From Diplonema japonicum (Eukaryota > Euglenozoa > Diplonemea > Diplonemida > Diplonemidae), in the NCBI GenBank assembly GCA_964019335.1, contig OZ025654.1, positions 496,001-560,000 on the forward strand: 64,000 nt of DNA, read 5' to 3'. Numbering within the stretch: position 1 is the stretch's first letter; the number at the start of each line of letters is the position of its first letter. This document shows, piece after piece, positions 36,763-46,860 of the stretch. The notes beneath the pieces are model-generated. The model saw nothing but the letters and a program-made list of their open reading frames with translations, was not told where the DNA came from and did no database searches. Made by a program: the position numbers and the translations under genes.

Positions 36763-37060
36763 CTAATTCTGAGCAGCTCTCTTAAAGTTCACGCCAGGTG
36801 ACAGAGTGGGAGAGGTTTCAATAGAAAATTTCAAAGAGGTCGTTGAAGGGAACCTGCAGTACGTGACAGGATCGCCTTTAAACATCTGTACGATGAACGA
36901 CTCGCAAGTTCCTCCATCTGCACAAGCTATTGTAGGCTCAATGGAGCGATGAACCCCGGTACCCAGCACCGTGTTCAGTAAAGACTCGCATTGCGCCGCA
37001 ACAAGCAGGCAGCAGCGAAGCCACACTATCACCTCAGCACCCAAATTCTTTGCGAGAGCA
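36763..37060 (-). other. Possible coding remnant or exon
   Basis: An open minus-strand stretch of about 95 codons with five Cys (RCCLLVAAQCES, CADGGTCES, TYCRF). It has no in-frame ATG; stops lie just upstream. Composition is gene-like, unlike the surroundings. It could be the last exon of a gene whose earlier exon is lost, or chance. Confidence 0.25.
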
Positions 37061-37092
37061 GCTCATCATTAAATAAAATGTAGTATTGAATA

Positions 37093-37225
37093 AAAATCAG
37101 ATAGCCTGATTTCACTTTTGTGGGGACCCCCCTTTTTCTTTTGACGAGTGATTTTACTTAGTAAAATCACTCGTCAAAAAAAAAGGGGGGGACCCCACAA
37201 AAGTGAAATCAGGCTATCTGATTTT
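37093..37225. repeat. Near-perfect 133-bp palindrome
   Basis: Arms AAAATCAGATAGCCTGATTT ... and its inverse run about 66 bp each, with only small length differences in the A/T and C/G runs. The centre is TTTTACTTAGTAAAA. Flanking ATTGAATA and ATTTAATA resemble an imperfect target duplication. Confidence 0.92.
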
Positions 37226-38346
37226 CATTTAATAAAATAGCTATTTTCTATACTTATTTTTATTCTTCCATCCCGAATCTAAGGAGACGAGAAACGCAAT
37301 GTGGCGGCAGAAAGAAAAAAAAAAAAAAAAAAAAAAAACTTTTTTTTCTTTTCTCGAGTAATCGCATGTGGATAAAAAAGACAATTTGAGAATGCAGTGA
37401 GGGCGTCTGGAAAGGAGGCCCGTGCCAATGCAGGTACGAAAATAAAAGAAATGCTTATAACTTCATCTCACACAAGACAATCGCACATAAAAAAAAGGGG
37501 GGGGGGAATATTTCGTTGTGGTACAAACCCTGAGATAAGTATGTCACTGCCCTTTTTTAAAAAAAAAAAAAGAAAAAGAAATGGCAAAAAGAGAAAAAGA
37601 AAATTGTTCTTGAGCTGCAACACAGTTACAAGAAAGCATGTTACTTTTAACTTGCAACCAGTTGCGTTCCTAAAAGCTTCATACCCGGAGGGGGGGGAAT
37701 GCAACCGTGCTTGCTTTTTGTCAAGCACAAGCCAAGTCTTTTCTTTTTTATGTTTGCTTGTCAAAAATGGAGGGGGGGGGGGGGGGGGCTGATGGAAAAG
37801 AGGTGTTAGCAACACCCTCAAAGATGCTAAAGGCGAAAGAGGAGAAAAAAAATAGGAATATTCTATTTCCAACCCGCGGCCTCGCGCCGAAGAAGAAGAA
37901 TAACTAGACATTTTGAAAAAAAAAAAGAAGAAGAAAAAAAAAAGTTGGGGAAAAAAAAAAAAGAAGAAAAAAGAAATTGGGTGTGCGTTTATAAACAAAA
38001 AGGGGAGGGAATAAAATAAAATATACGTAAAAAGTTTCTTTTTTTTTTTGCATCCCCTTCACTCTGCTTCTACAGCACCTACGGTAAAGTCGTTGTTGTT
38101 GAGGATAGCAAAGGTGTGGGTGAATTGGGGGGGGGGGGGGGGGTGGAAGAAGGAAGGGGAGAGGAGAAACTGATACACAAATAAAACGTAAAAAACATAA
38201 CAAAGTTAAAAAAAAAAAAAAAAAAAGAGGGTTGGAGACGGAGGCAAAATATTTAGTTTTTTTTTTTTCCCTCCCTTTTTTTTAAAAAAGCCAAACCCCT
38301 GTTCTTTATTTTTTTCTTTTTTTTTATTCACCCCCCCCCCCTTTTT
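37226..38346. other. Homopolymer-rich spacer
   Basis: Runs of A, G and T dominate (for example G-runs near 37,770-37,787 and 38,128-38,142). Open frames here are runs of Phe, Lys, Pro or Gly and are not supported. Confidence 0.5.
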
Positions 38347-38745
38347 TTATAGTTGCGTGATATCATAAGTGTTGCATGAAGGTGGAGGGAGCTGCATAGT
38401 ACTAGGTTCATAGAGGCAAAGATTTGACTTTTGTGCATCGTCTTCGAGCAGCTCAATGGAGAGGCCCGTGTTTGCCTCAGACGGAGCGGCAGTAGTTGCT
38501 GAACTCATTCGCTTAAAGCTCATGCCGTCCGTGCCCTTTCGTAATCGGATGTATAGCAGCCCGATAGAAATGAAAGCAAAGCACACCAAAATACCGATAG
38601 CCATCCCCAACGATCCCGTAGGATCCCCCACTTCATCATCTGCCACCACCAACGTGGCCGTGGCACAATTGCACTCCACTGCACCCCATCCAACCGCCAA
38701 CACTACCGCCCCAAAGGCATGTTTTCGTCTTGTCCGTGCACCCAT
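38347..38745 (-). CDS. Small single-pass membrane protein
   Basis: The 132-residue protein has a basic start, a hydrophobic segment (about 11-23) that may be a signal peptide, a short acidic lumenal part, one strong helix (about 47-66, GMAIGILVCFAFISIGLLYI) and a positively charged stop-transfer (RLRKG). A polar, Ser/Thr-rich tail of about 60 residues follows. This predicts a type I topology with a cytoplasmic tail. No family is recognised. GC content and the hydrophobic pattern support coding; homopolymers flank it on both sides. The nearest upstream ATG would make only a six-residue reading frame (MSIGCT). Confidence 0.62.
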   Translation of the reverse strand: MGARTRRKHAFGAVVLAVGWGAVECNCATATLVVADDEVGDPTGSLGMAIGILVCFAFISIGLLYIRLRKGTDGMSFKRMSSATTAAPSEANTGLSIELLEDDAQKSNLCLYEPSTMQLPPPSCNTYDITQL

Positions 38746-38906
38746 AAAAAATATTTGAAAATATTTTTTTACGTGCAGCCAATGCTCATTTTTTTTTTTT
38801 TTTTTTTTCCCCCTTTACCACACAATCTTTTTTTTTGATTTTTTTTTTCTAAAGACGGGGAGAGGGAAAAAAACATAAAAAAAGGGGGTTACTTTTAAAG
38901 ACTAAA

Positions 38907-38942
<36 letters not shown>

Positions 38943-39070
38943 GTTCGTTTCGTTCATTTTCATTTTTTTTTTTTTCGAAATCTCTGTCAGTGACAAACGA
39001 AATGTTTCTTTTTTTAACCAAGCAAAAAAAAAAAAAAGACCCCCCCCCAAAAAAAAAGACTGTGATAGCG

Positions 39071-39118
<48 letters not shown>

Positions 39119-39137
39119 AGAAACATCAGTTTCCATC
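38746..39137. other. Homopolymer-rich spacer
   Basis: T-run at about 38,912-38,940 and A-run at about 39,071-39,115. No gene was seen. Confidence 0.5.
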
Positions 39138-40358
39138 CTAAATAAGCTCATGAATAGTGTCCGCGGCCATCTTTGCGGAGTCTCGATAAGAGAACAGATG
39201 CCCCTGCAGCGCGGCCATGGAAGGCGACGGTGTAACGTTTTGGAGGTTTTCCACAAACGTCTCAGCATGCGCCAGCTCACCGGGAAAGAACCGCAAAAAC
39301 AAATGAAGCTGCTGCGAGGATGTGGAGTTGGGAAAGAGCAACTTGACATCACACCGCCCAGGGCGGATCAGCGCATCGTCCAACCGATCAACATGGTTAG
39401 TAGTCAAAAAGAGCAACCGCCCTTCCTGTGCAGCCACACCATCCACCGAGTTCAACACTCCAGACACCGTCACACGGGAGTCGGAAGAAAACGCTCGATC
39501 AACATCTTCAAGCAACACTATACTTCGCTGCGGGGCTGTATTTAACAACATCAACAATCCTTCATCATCTAACTGCCTGTTGCTCAACGACAGCATGCAA
39601 ATCGCCATATCTAACGCTCCAGCTAGAGCAAGTACAAACGATGACTTCCCACAACCTGGCGGTCCATGTAAAAGGTACCCTCTTCTGTAAGGTATACCCA
39701 TCTTTTCGTACCATTCGCGGGCTTCGAGAAAATCTCTAATATCTGTCATCATCTTCTCTTTCTTATCGCCCGGAAGGATCACCGACGTCATTGGTTTTTT
39801 AGCCCTCGGGTCTGAAAAGCGCGTCCACTTTGCCCCCGTGCACGTGTATATTATTGTTCTGTTCTTGTCTAGTATAGAAGCTTCCTCTGTTGCCGCCTCG
39901 ATAATGCTCTCCAAGGCTCCCCATGACGAGCCAAGCGTGAAAAGCTGCGCTGTTTCCAGCACATCCGTTCCCATTGTTTTCTCCACCTGCCGTTTTCGGT
40001 TCATCCAATATAGTCTTCCGTTGTGCACGAAGTAGTGCAGGCCGGGTGAAGGGACGTATCGCACCTTTGATGTGATGCTGTTGTTAGCGTGGATGACCAC
40101 GTTGTCGGTCATGGCGGACTTGTGGAGGTATGAGCCGCCATGGTGCTTTGCCACCCATTCCATGAGCCAGGCGTAGGAGGGGTCTTTATTGGTCATTTCG
40201 ACTGATGTGATGAGCTTCCTCCTCGCCACTTCTTTAACCGTCCTCCACCCCATCCTGCCAACCATCAAAGCCGCTCCTATGCCGTACAAACCCGCCCCTG
40301 CATTGAAATAAGGGTTCGCCGTTACCGAGGACAGAACACCGTCGTTTAGGCTCAACAT
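39138..40358 (-). CDS. BCS1: BCS1-like mitochondrial AAA ATPase
   Basis: The 406-residue protein matches BCS1 in length and order. It has an N-terminal hydrophobic segment (about 20-36), the BCS1-specific domain (about 40-195) and an AAA domain. Walker A is GPPGCGKSS (232-240); Walker B is IVLLEDVD (about 280-287). The sensor region is FLTTNHVDRLDDALIRPGR, with the Arg finger. BCS1 moves the folded Rieske iron-sulfur protein across the inner mitochondrial membrane into complex III. No cleavable presequence is expected in this family; targeting uses the internal helix region. Upstream the gene strand reads TTCTTTCTTTCCCCAG (AG at 40,400-40,401), a strong acceptor, then an A/G-rich leader to the ATG. 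Confidence 0.92.
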   Translation of the reverse strand: MLSLNDGVLSSVTANPYFNAGAGLYGIGAALMVGRMGWRTVKEVARRKLITSVEMTNKDPSYAWLMEWVAKHHGGSYLHKSAMTDNVVIHANNSITSKVRYVPSPGLHYFVHNGRLYWMNRKRQVEKTMGTDVLETAQLFTLGSSWGALESIIEAATEEASILDKNRTIIYTCTGAKWTRFSDPRAKKPMTSVILPGDKKEKMMTDIRDFLEAREWYEKMGIPYRRGYLLHGPPGCGKSSFVLALAGALDMAICMLSLSNRQLDDEGLLMLLNTAPQRSIVLLEDVDRAFSSDSRVTVSGVLNSVDGVAAQEGRLLFLTTNHVDRLDDALIRPGRCDVKLLFPNSTSSQQLHLFLRFFPGELAHAETFVENLQNVTPSPSMAALQGHLFSYRDSAKMAADTIHELI

Positions 40359-40413
40359 TTCCTTTTTTTTTCCCCCCCTTCTTTTTTTTTTTTAATTTTC
40401 TGGGGAAAGAAAG

Positions 40414-40449
<36 letters not shown>

Positions 40450-40468
40450 CTTGGCCTTCTGGGAGGTG

Positions 40469-41527
40469 TTATTTCAGTAGAAATTCACCTGCAGTGAGTT
40501 GGGCATTGCACCTGCACGCGTGCACATCACACCCAGCTTCTTCTGCAAGACACAAGACACTGTCAAGTAGCTCTAGAAATACGGTTTTTTTGTACTTTCG
40601 GTACAAGTCGATGACGGTATGGGTCAAGGCGTGGTACGACCTTGCGGTTGGCATTGTAGAGAGGGAGAGGTGTTCGGCCCAGGCAGCGAGAAGGGGCTCC
40701 GGGTAGTTGGGAGTCAGCGAGAGGCAATCCATGAGCAGGTTGAAGGCAACGACATCAAGACCGATGGTTTTCTTCGCAGACAAAAGTACAGAGAGCGCGG
40801 CTTTATGATTGCAAAGCGTGAAATAAAGCTGCGCGGTAATCGTATATATCGCAATGTTCCTTGTCTCAATCCCAAGAGCGGTCATCATTTTTAAAATTTT
40901 CTGAACTGTGCGTAATGACTGTGCGGAGCGTAGGAGTGCCATACAGGTGTCGGCAGTGACTGCGATGCCGTCCCGCCTCATCTTTTTGAAAGTTTTGAAT
41001 GCGGAAGCTTCATCGCCTAGTCTGGCGTGAGATGCTATGAGTGCCGCGTAGTGCCCACCGCTTGCAGGAAGGCTTTTAATAATCGCCTCGCATTCTCGAG
41101 GCCTCCCTAACCTCTGGTTTAAAATCAATTTAGCGTAGATTCGTTGTCTCTCAGTTACGCTGAATGCCTCCAAGATATGTTCTGTTACATTCTTATGCCC
41201 ACGTTTCGCAGCCACACCGAGGGACAGGTTTACGACGTTGTCTTGCACTTCGTAAGGTAAGCTTTTCAGATATCGCACAAGGTCCTCCCCACCGTCCACT
41301 GTGGTGAGCCTCATCACTTCCCGTTCTTCTTGCTCGTAGGTTTCTAGCGGTTTGTAGGTGTTGGTTGGGTAAGAAAAACCAGTTGTGTCTATTATGCCTT
41401 GCACTTCCCTGCAGACCACTTGTCGCCTCCCGACCCTGTTCGTGGCCGCCGTTGCCCGTTGGAGTTTTCTCGTTTCCGGCAGCATACTGTCGATCACATT
41501 GTTCAGAAAAATTAATTTAGGCCGCAT
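40469..41527 (-). CDS. Pentatricopeptide-like helical repeat protein
   Basis: The 352-residue protein is helix-rich, with about 35-residue repeats in the second half. Signature-like stretches are YAALIASHARLGDEASAFKTF, MRRDGIAVTADTCMALLRSA, LGIETRNIAIYTITAQLYF and VAFNLLMDCL. These fit PPR motifs, whose proteins bind organellar RNA. The N-terminal about 45 residues are rich in Arg, Leu, Thr and Ala with few acids, so a mitochondrial presequence is plausible. The ATG directly follows a run of 23 A. The short gap to the BCS1 gene (about 110 bp) and the mitochondrial theme are noted, but no operon is implied. The family call is moderate. Confidence 0.7.
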   Translation of the reverse strand: MRPKLIFLNNVIDSMLPETRKLQRATAATNRVGRRQVVCREVQGIIDTTGFSYPTNTYKPLETYEQEEREVMRLTTVDGGEDLVRYLKSLPYEVQDNVVNLSLGVAAKRGHKNVTEHILEAFSVTERQRIYAKLILNQRLGRPRECEAIIKSLPASGGHYAALIASHARLGDEASAFKTFKKMRRDGIAVTADTCMALLRSAQSLRTVQKILKMMTALGIETRNIAIYTITAQLYFTLCNHKAALSVLLSAKKTIGLDVVAFNLLMDCLSLTPNYPEPLLAAWAEHLSLSTMPTARSYHALTHTVIDLYRKYKKTVFLELLDSVLCLAEEAGCDVHACRCNAQLTAGEFLLK

Positions 41528-41844
41528 TTTTTTTTTTTTTTTTTTTTTTTCCCCCCATTAGAATAAATATTCATTTATAAAAAAGGAAATTTAGAAAAAA
41601 AAAAAAATATATATATGAGCTTGTCCGGAAAAAAATGTCAACAAATGACCCTCTTTTGCAACGGAAAATCCTCGGAAAATTTCTAAGTACAAAAGTAGTC
41701 CGACACCACTTTGTGTCCAGTTCACCATATAGGTCACAATGCGCGCCGTTAGTTTCATTTCTAAAACGCGCGTGCAAAAACGTGCTTTTTAGAATGGTTT
41801 TTTTTCAGTTTTTGTCATCCGGAAATTGTAAATGACCCGGGCTC
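41528..41844. other. PPR 5' region and small repeats
   Basis: About 41,616-41,650 resembles 6548-6580 (GAGCTYGTCCG, AAATGYCAACA). About 41,757-41,810 is the inverted match of 7711-7755. No gene was seen. Confidence 0.45.
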
Positions 41845-42578
41845 TATATTCCTTTTTTGTTCTCTTCAATGAAAAGCGAGAAGAAATGGACGCAGATGGG
41901 AAATCTGTGAAACTTAAGGGGTCATTTTGGGTGGTTTGGGCTCTTTATCACTATTAAAATGGGGTGGGGAAAATACTGCCATTTTGGCCTATTTTAGGCT
42001 ACAATGCCCATTTTAGGCTAAAATCCCTTGAGGGCCCTTTAAAAGCAAACTTCTCAATTTATAATTTATCATGAGTAGAAAAAAAATGACAAACCTCAGC
42101 AGATGGGTAGAGAATGCATATTTGGCCCCGAAGATACCGATGTTGAGCAGGCAAGTGTTAAGAATTGGGTTTTCAGGAAAATGGGCCTTTTAGGCCAATT
42201 CTCTTAGGAACCCCTCGAAAAAGCAAAAAATAGGGCTAAAAAAACCGGCTTTTTGGGGGCTATGCAACGCCATATATTTTTCGCTAAGTACTTTTAACAG
42301 TAACCCGACCCTGGGTTGTACCCAGGGGTCACAAAGGTGTGTGTTCACCACTTTTATGCGCCCTAGGTGCTTCATTTCAAGCTTTTAAACTGCATTTAAA
42401 CATTTTTCGTCGTTTGCTGACCTCTGTTTTCGCTTCCCGGGGGCAGCCGGTTGCAAAGCCTGCCACCCTCGTGGCAAAACAAGCATCGCAATTGAAAGGA
42501 CGGCGTCATGTACACCATATATGTAATCTTCCTATGGTTGCATGCTGCCCTTTTTTTGCTCAAATAATCAAAACAAGA
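41845..42578. repeat. Repeat family D, copy 2 (inverted relative to copy 1)
   Basis: Long, high-identity reverse-complement match to 22,555-23,285. Like copy 1 it abuts LINE-1 ORF2 sequence. Confidence 0.87.
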
Positions 42579-42579
42579 A

Positions 42580-42798
42580 ATTGCAATCTCCTCGCTTTCT
42601 GCTGTACTTCTGCGAGATCCCCCAGCTTCCCTCCCAGGGTCTTCTCGGTCACGTTCTCGAAATCCTCGAGGATGTCGCAGTGTGCCGTCGTGGGTTCGGC
42701 CTGCCTAGCTTCTTGCTTCCTCGCCTCCGCAATCAGCCATTTTTCGGTGTCCTGTCCTTCCTCTTCTTCTTCTTCTTGTTCATCTTCAGCCTCGTCTA
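42580..42798 (-). mobile_element. Rearranged LINE-1 fragment
   Basis: 42,580-42,665 matches 47,811-47,893; it then joins directly to a match of about 48,338-48,465. This is a deletion of about 445 bp within ORF2. No 3' tail is present on the left, where family D starts. Confidence 0.85.
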
Positions 42799-43441
42799 AA
42801 AAGAGAGAAAAAAAACCTGCGGCCGCAGTCTTCCAGAGTCATGTTACTCTCGATTATTTCGGTACAGTGTGAAGGAAATATGGAAAGAAAAAATAGGGGG
42901 GGGGGGAACGAGGCAAGATCATAGGAAAAACCCCCCAAAGGTTTAAATGTTAACCCATGCGGAGCCATTCCAGGGTTACAAATAATTGCCCTTTTTTGTT
43001 CCATTGTTCCGTCGATTTTTTTTAAATAAGAGAAATAAGATAAAGGAGGGCGCACCTTCCTTATTTCTCCATATTGCCCACCACCAAATAAACAAACACT
43101 AAACATTTGTGTGCACAGCCGGGGTTAACCTGTAGAAGGATAAGCCCAACAATGCTACCACTACTCTTTTTTCTTTTTCTTTTTTTTTTTTTTAGCGATG
43201 AGAGTTCATTATCAAAAACATTGTTTTTTTCTTTTTTTCTTTTTTTCTTCTTTTTTTTTCCCCCCCTCTCTTTTTCTTTTCTGGTTCGACATCAGTACAA
43301 AACCCTTGCAACCCAAAGTGAAAAGCAATCCTAAAAGAAAATGCTAAAGTCCAAAAAAAAAAAAAAAAAAAGAGGATACAAACGCTTTGCGTCAGTACTA
43401 AGAATGTAAGCCTATCTTCTTCTCCCCGCCCTCCGCATTGA
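42799..43441. repeat. Spacer with family B variant
   Basis: About 43,103-43,215 shares TTTGTGTGCACAGCCGGG, CCACTACTCTTTTT and TTTAGCGATGA with 6450-6545. T-runs and A-runs lie on either side. No gene was seen. Confidence 0.55.
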
Positions 43442-44596
43442 CTAACAGTACTCCGGGTACTGCATCTTGACCAGTGGGGGAAACTGCACGTTGTAGAGCT
43501 CCTTTTCAAGGAGTTCCCGATACTGTTCCACAGTGTTGAGCGTCTCGACAGTAATGTCATGGTTCGACCGGGATGCGGCACCTAAGGGTGTCGGAGGACA
43601 CTTCAGAACCCTCAACCGGTCATCACGTTCCTTCCACTCTCCGCATCTCTTTCGGAGACGCTCGCTCTCATCTTTTAGAGCCGCGGTGAACGCTTTGAAG
43701 ACGTCCCTTCCTGTGCCATGCACGTCCTCTGCAGTTTTGTGTAGCTCTTCCGTTGTTTTGCGATGGTTCATCTGAATCTTTTGCAGCCCTGCTATATGCT
43801 CCACAACGATCCCTCGATTCTTCACTAAATTCAACAATTCCGCAGAGATTTCATTTTCCTGTATCTTCAAGTCCTTCGATATGCTTAAATGGCCGTCAAG
43901 CGCCTCGCACCTTACTTTTTCTTCCTCGTCAATTTCTTGCTGCTTGGCGGCCAGCTTATCTTCCAATGTTTTTTTTTCGGCCCTCAGATTTTCCAACTTG
44001 CGTTCCTGTATCTTCTCTGTTGCCCTGAGCTCTTTCCATCTGGGAGCGTTGTCGGGATGGAGCCGTTGCTTCCTTTTTTCCAAATCGTGGATTTTCTTCG
44101 AAAGAACCAGTTCCTTTTCCGCCTCTCTTTGGATCAATTGTTCCACACTGCGCTTCTCAGCAAGCTTGTTGACATTCATTGCCGGGCCAATTGAGCCTTT
44201 TACGGCTTCTTTTGTTTTGTGTATTAAAAGAACTGTTGTGCTCAAGGGAGTTGATGGGGAAGAGGGCTCTTCTCCTGGAATGTCGATGTCTTTCTTCAGC
44301 TGTTTGCACAGAATCTCACGGACGCTCTGTTCGAGACAGGGTTTAGGGACTGAGAGTGTTTCTATGTTTGATGTGTGGAACTCCTCCATTTCGAGCTTCG
44401 TGTTCTGCATCTCCTGAAGTTGTCTCTGCAGACCGGCTGTCACTTCCTCGATTTCTTTGTACTCCCTAGTCACGTCGCGTAGTTCTGACTTCTTTTCTTC
44501 TTCCAGTGCAGCTAGGTACTGTTCATCGGGCTTGTCATTTGCATCAGGAACCATCACCCTTCCTATCTCCATGGTGAATGAAGACTCGCTTTGCAT
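43442..44596 (-). CDS. Coiled-coil protein, paralogue 1
   Basis: The protein has 384 residues from the ATG at 44,596 (MQSESSF). An upstream ATG at 44,674 is in frame, but an acceptor-like TTTCCTTCTTGAG lies between them, so the shorter start is preferred. Nearly all of about 25-330 is charged heptad-type helix, rich in Lys, Glu, Leu and Arg. It has a short Pro/Ser break near 130-145. The C-terminus has the pattern Y-x2-LL...FP-x-L...YP-x-Y, shared with 45,727-46,860. A cytoskeletal, kinetochore or ciliary role is possible for such proteins, but no family was recognised. Confidence 0.72.
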   Translation of the reverse strand: MQSESSFTMEIGRVMVPDANDKPDEQYLAALEEEKKSELRDVTREYKEIEEVTAGLQRQLQEMQNTKLEMEEFHTSNIETLSVPKPCLEQSVREILCKQLKKDIDIPGEEPSSPSTPLSTTVLLIHKTKEAVKGSIGPAMNVNKLAEKRSVEQLIQREAEKELVLSKKIHDLEKRKQRLHPDNAPRWKELRATEKIQERKLENLRAEKKTLEDKLAAKQQEIDEEEKVRCEALDGHLSISKDLKIQENEISAELLNLVKNRGIVVEHIAGLQKIQMNHRKTTEELHKTAEDVHGTGRDVFKAFTAALKDESERLRKRCGEWKERDDRLRVLKCPPTPLGAASRSNHDITVETLNTVEQYRELLEKELYNVQFPPLVKMQYPEYC

Positions 44597-45387
44597 TTTT
44601 TTTATTTCCTTCTTTGTTGTTATTTTCTTTCGCCTCCCCCCCCTTTTTATATGTATCCTCAAGAAGGAAATCATATAAATTAAAAAAAAAAAAGAAAAAA
44701 AAGAAAAAGAAAACGAGCGAAGAAGAAAAAAAATGTGCGCACGAGCGGTATTTTACCTAATAAAATAGCTGCCATATCAACTAGTTGAAAGTCTCGACAA
44801 TATTTTGTTTAAGCAAAGAAGAAGAAGAAAAAGGATAAAAAAGTCATCTCACACGATTTATTTTTATTTTTATTTTTACTTTTATTTTTTTTTTTTTTTT
44901 TTTTGTATTTTAACAAGTACTGCTCGGTTTCTCGAAGAACAAAAATATATGAGTTAAGGGACATCTTTTCGTGAGACGCCCCTCTACCTTGAAAAAATAA
45001 TGGTGGTAACAGTGCAGTACTTATCTCAGAATCAGCAGCAGGGATGAACGGACAACCCTATACTCTTTTTCTTTTCTTCTTCTTTTTTCCCCCCCCCGCA
45101 ACATTTCTTGTTCAAGCATCTTTTCAAGGCTTGTTACTTTGTCAGAAAAAAAGAGAAAAAAAAAGAGGAACCGTACGTGCCGGGTAAAACCTGGAGAAGT
45201 TTATCAACCCGAAACACGTTGCCAACATTCCCCTTTTGTTTAGAGTCAAATACTCGTTCTTGCAAAAAAAAAAAAAAACTAGTTTGGCGCTCCATTTGTT
45301 TGTGCGCACGAACGGAATTTTACCTATAAAATAGCTCATTACGCTGCCATCAACTAGTTTTTAGTCTCGACAATAATATTGTTAAAA

Positions 45388-45423
<36 letters not shown>

Positions 45424-45726
45424 GATAAAATTTCAGTGTGCATGGGGGTGCTCACTGTTCAGGTAAAAAAAAAGCATACACTACTGAATAGCTAGGAACG
45501 GGTTAGTGAGAAAAATGGAAAAAAAAAATTCAAATTAACATGCAAGCCCCCAAGACGAAAGCCGCATGCCCTAAAAAGGGAAGGGGGCATGGTCAGTACT
45601 AGGGATCTCAGTTTCGGTCAAATCTCGCGGCTCCTCCAGGTGCTGACCTCTTCACCCTTCAATGGCTCCTACTAGCGTCCCAGCAGAGTACTTTTCCCGA
45701 CCACAAAAAAAGATATCATAACTAAA
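44597..45726. repeat. Spacer with family A, B and LINE-1 tail copies
   Basis: About 44,736-44,820 is family A. About 44,941-44,990 is a LINE-1 tail. About 45,036-45,130 is a degenerate family B. About 45,172-45,395 is a longer family A copy, with CCGGGTAAAACCTGGAGAAG as at about 2148. About 45,421-45,465 matches 25,073-25,105 (TTTCAGTGTGCATGGGGGTG). Confidence 0.65.
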
Positions 45727-46860
45727 TCAATCGCTGTCAGCAGCATCGGCATACACCGGGTAAACTGGTAGTTCCAAGTCGGGGAAGTCCAACCCATTGT
45801 TTTTAAGCAAATTCGAATATTCCACAAGAGCGGTAATGGCGGCAATGGAGGTGTCGTGAACATGCAGGTCAGCCTGTCGGACCTTTTCTCGCTCAGGTTT
45901 AAAGGCAATCTTCGATTGCAGGGTGTTACTCCTTTCGGTCCATACTTCAAGCCGCTGTTGGTGCTGCTTCACGGTATCATCAAAGTCATCGAATGCCTTG
46001 TCTAAAGAAACTTTTCCTTGCTCGTAAATCTCTTTCATTTCTGCGTGTGTCTCTTCGGCCTTTGCTAACGAAGCCTCATGGAGGGATTGCAGGGTGATGA
46101 TGTGCTGCCGTAACTCGTTTTGTTCTTTTGTTTTTGTTTTGATCTCAGAGTCGATGACCTGAAGCCTTCTGCAATGACGCTCTATTCGCAAGGTTTTCTC
46201 CAGCTGAAGAGCTGCGTGTTGTGATTGTTCGTTTTCAAGTTCATTTGCAGTCTTGTCGAGAACTGCCTGCAATGCGTCCCGTTTAGCTTGAATGTTCGAA
46301 ATTCTTTTTGCGGAAGTGTTGATTTGTGCTTCCAGCTCATTGTATGAGACGTACTCTTTTTTGTAGTTTTCTGTTGTGCGCTTCAAGCTTCGTAGGTCTT
46401 CAGACAGGTCCTCATCATGCATGGCAGCGTCACCGATTAGCTTCTCGAACGGTCGTTGCTTTAAAAAACTGTTTTGTTCCACCGCGCACTTACAGATCTC
46501 GCTGCGAGCCTTTACCAGGCGTTGTTGTTCTAATAAAATGGATGCTACCCCTGTGCCTTCAGAACCTTCTTCTACTGGTTTTTCAAGTGAAATGCCGGCG
46601 CTTTCCATGCAGTGTTGAAGGGCTTTTGTGATGCGGACGTCTGGAATGCTGACTTCTTTGAACATTGACTTGTGGCTTCTTTCGTCGTTCTGTTGCGGTG
46701 GCCGGTACATCACCTCCCCCATGATGCTTTGGATTTCCTTTTTTATTTTTTCTTCCGTTTCCGTTTCTTTCGACAGGGCATTCTCCCTTTCCCTGTGAGA
46801 GATGTCCCCCAGAGGAAGGGCTGTGTGGACATTGTTCCATGCTTGCACGGCGGTGTTCAT
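45727..46860 (-). CDS. Coiled-coil protein, paralogue 2
   Basis: The 377-residue protein has the same plan as its neighbour. The N-terminus has a G-x-VM motif and a Pro-rich segment (MYRPPQQND). A long helical coiled coil spans about 130-335. The C-terminus holds HDTSIAAITALVEYSNLLK and FPDLELPVYPVY, matching HDITVE...YRELLEK and FPPLVKMQYPEY of paralogue 1. Overall identity is low, so the duplication is old. No membrane segment or signal is visible. The tandem pair may form a heterodimer, which is inference only. The ATG at 46,860 follows a purine-rich leader. Confidence 0.74.
   Translation of the reverse strand: MNTAVQAWNNVHTALPLGDISHRERENALSKETETEEKIKKEIQSIMGEVMYRPPQQNDERSHKSMFKEVSIPDVRITKALQHCMESAGISLEKPVEEGSEGTGVASILLEQQRLVKARSEICKCAVEQNSFLKQRPFEKLIGDAAMHDEDLSEDLRSLKRTTENYKKEYVSYNELEAQINTSAKRISNIQAKRDALQAVLDKTANELENEQSQHAALQLEKTLRIERHCRRLQVIDSEIKTKTKEQNELRQHIITLQSLHEASLAKAEETHAEMKEIYEQGKVSLDKAFDDFDDTVKQHQQRLEVWTERSNTLQSKIAFKPEREKVRQADLHVHDTSIAAITALVEYSNLLKNNGLDFPDLELPVYPVYADAADSD

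Noticed and set aside
36763-37044. 93-codon minus-strand frame as a complete gene
   Set aside because: It starts at TTG with stops just upstream and no ATG; kept only as a possible exon or remnant at low confidence.
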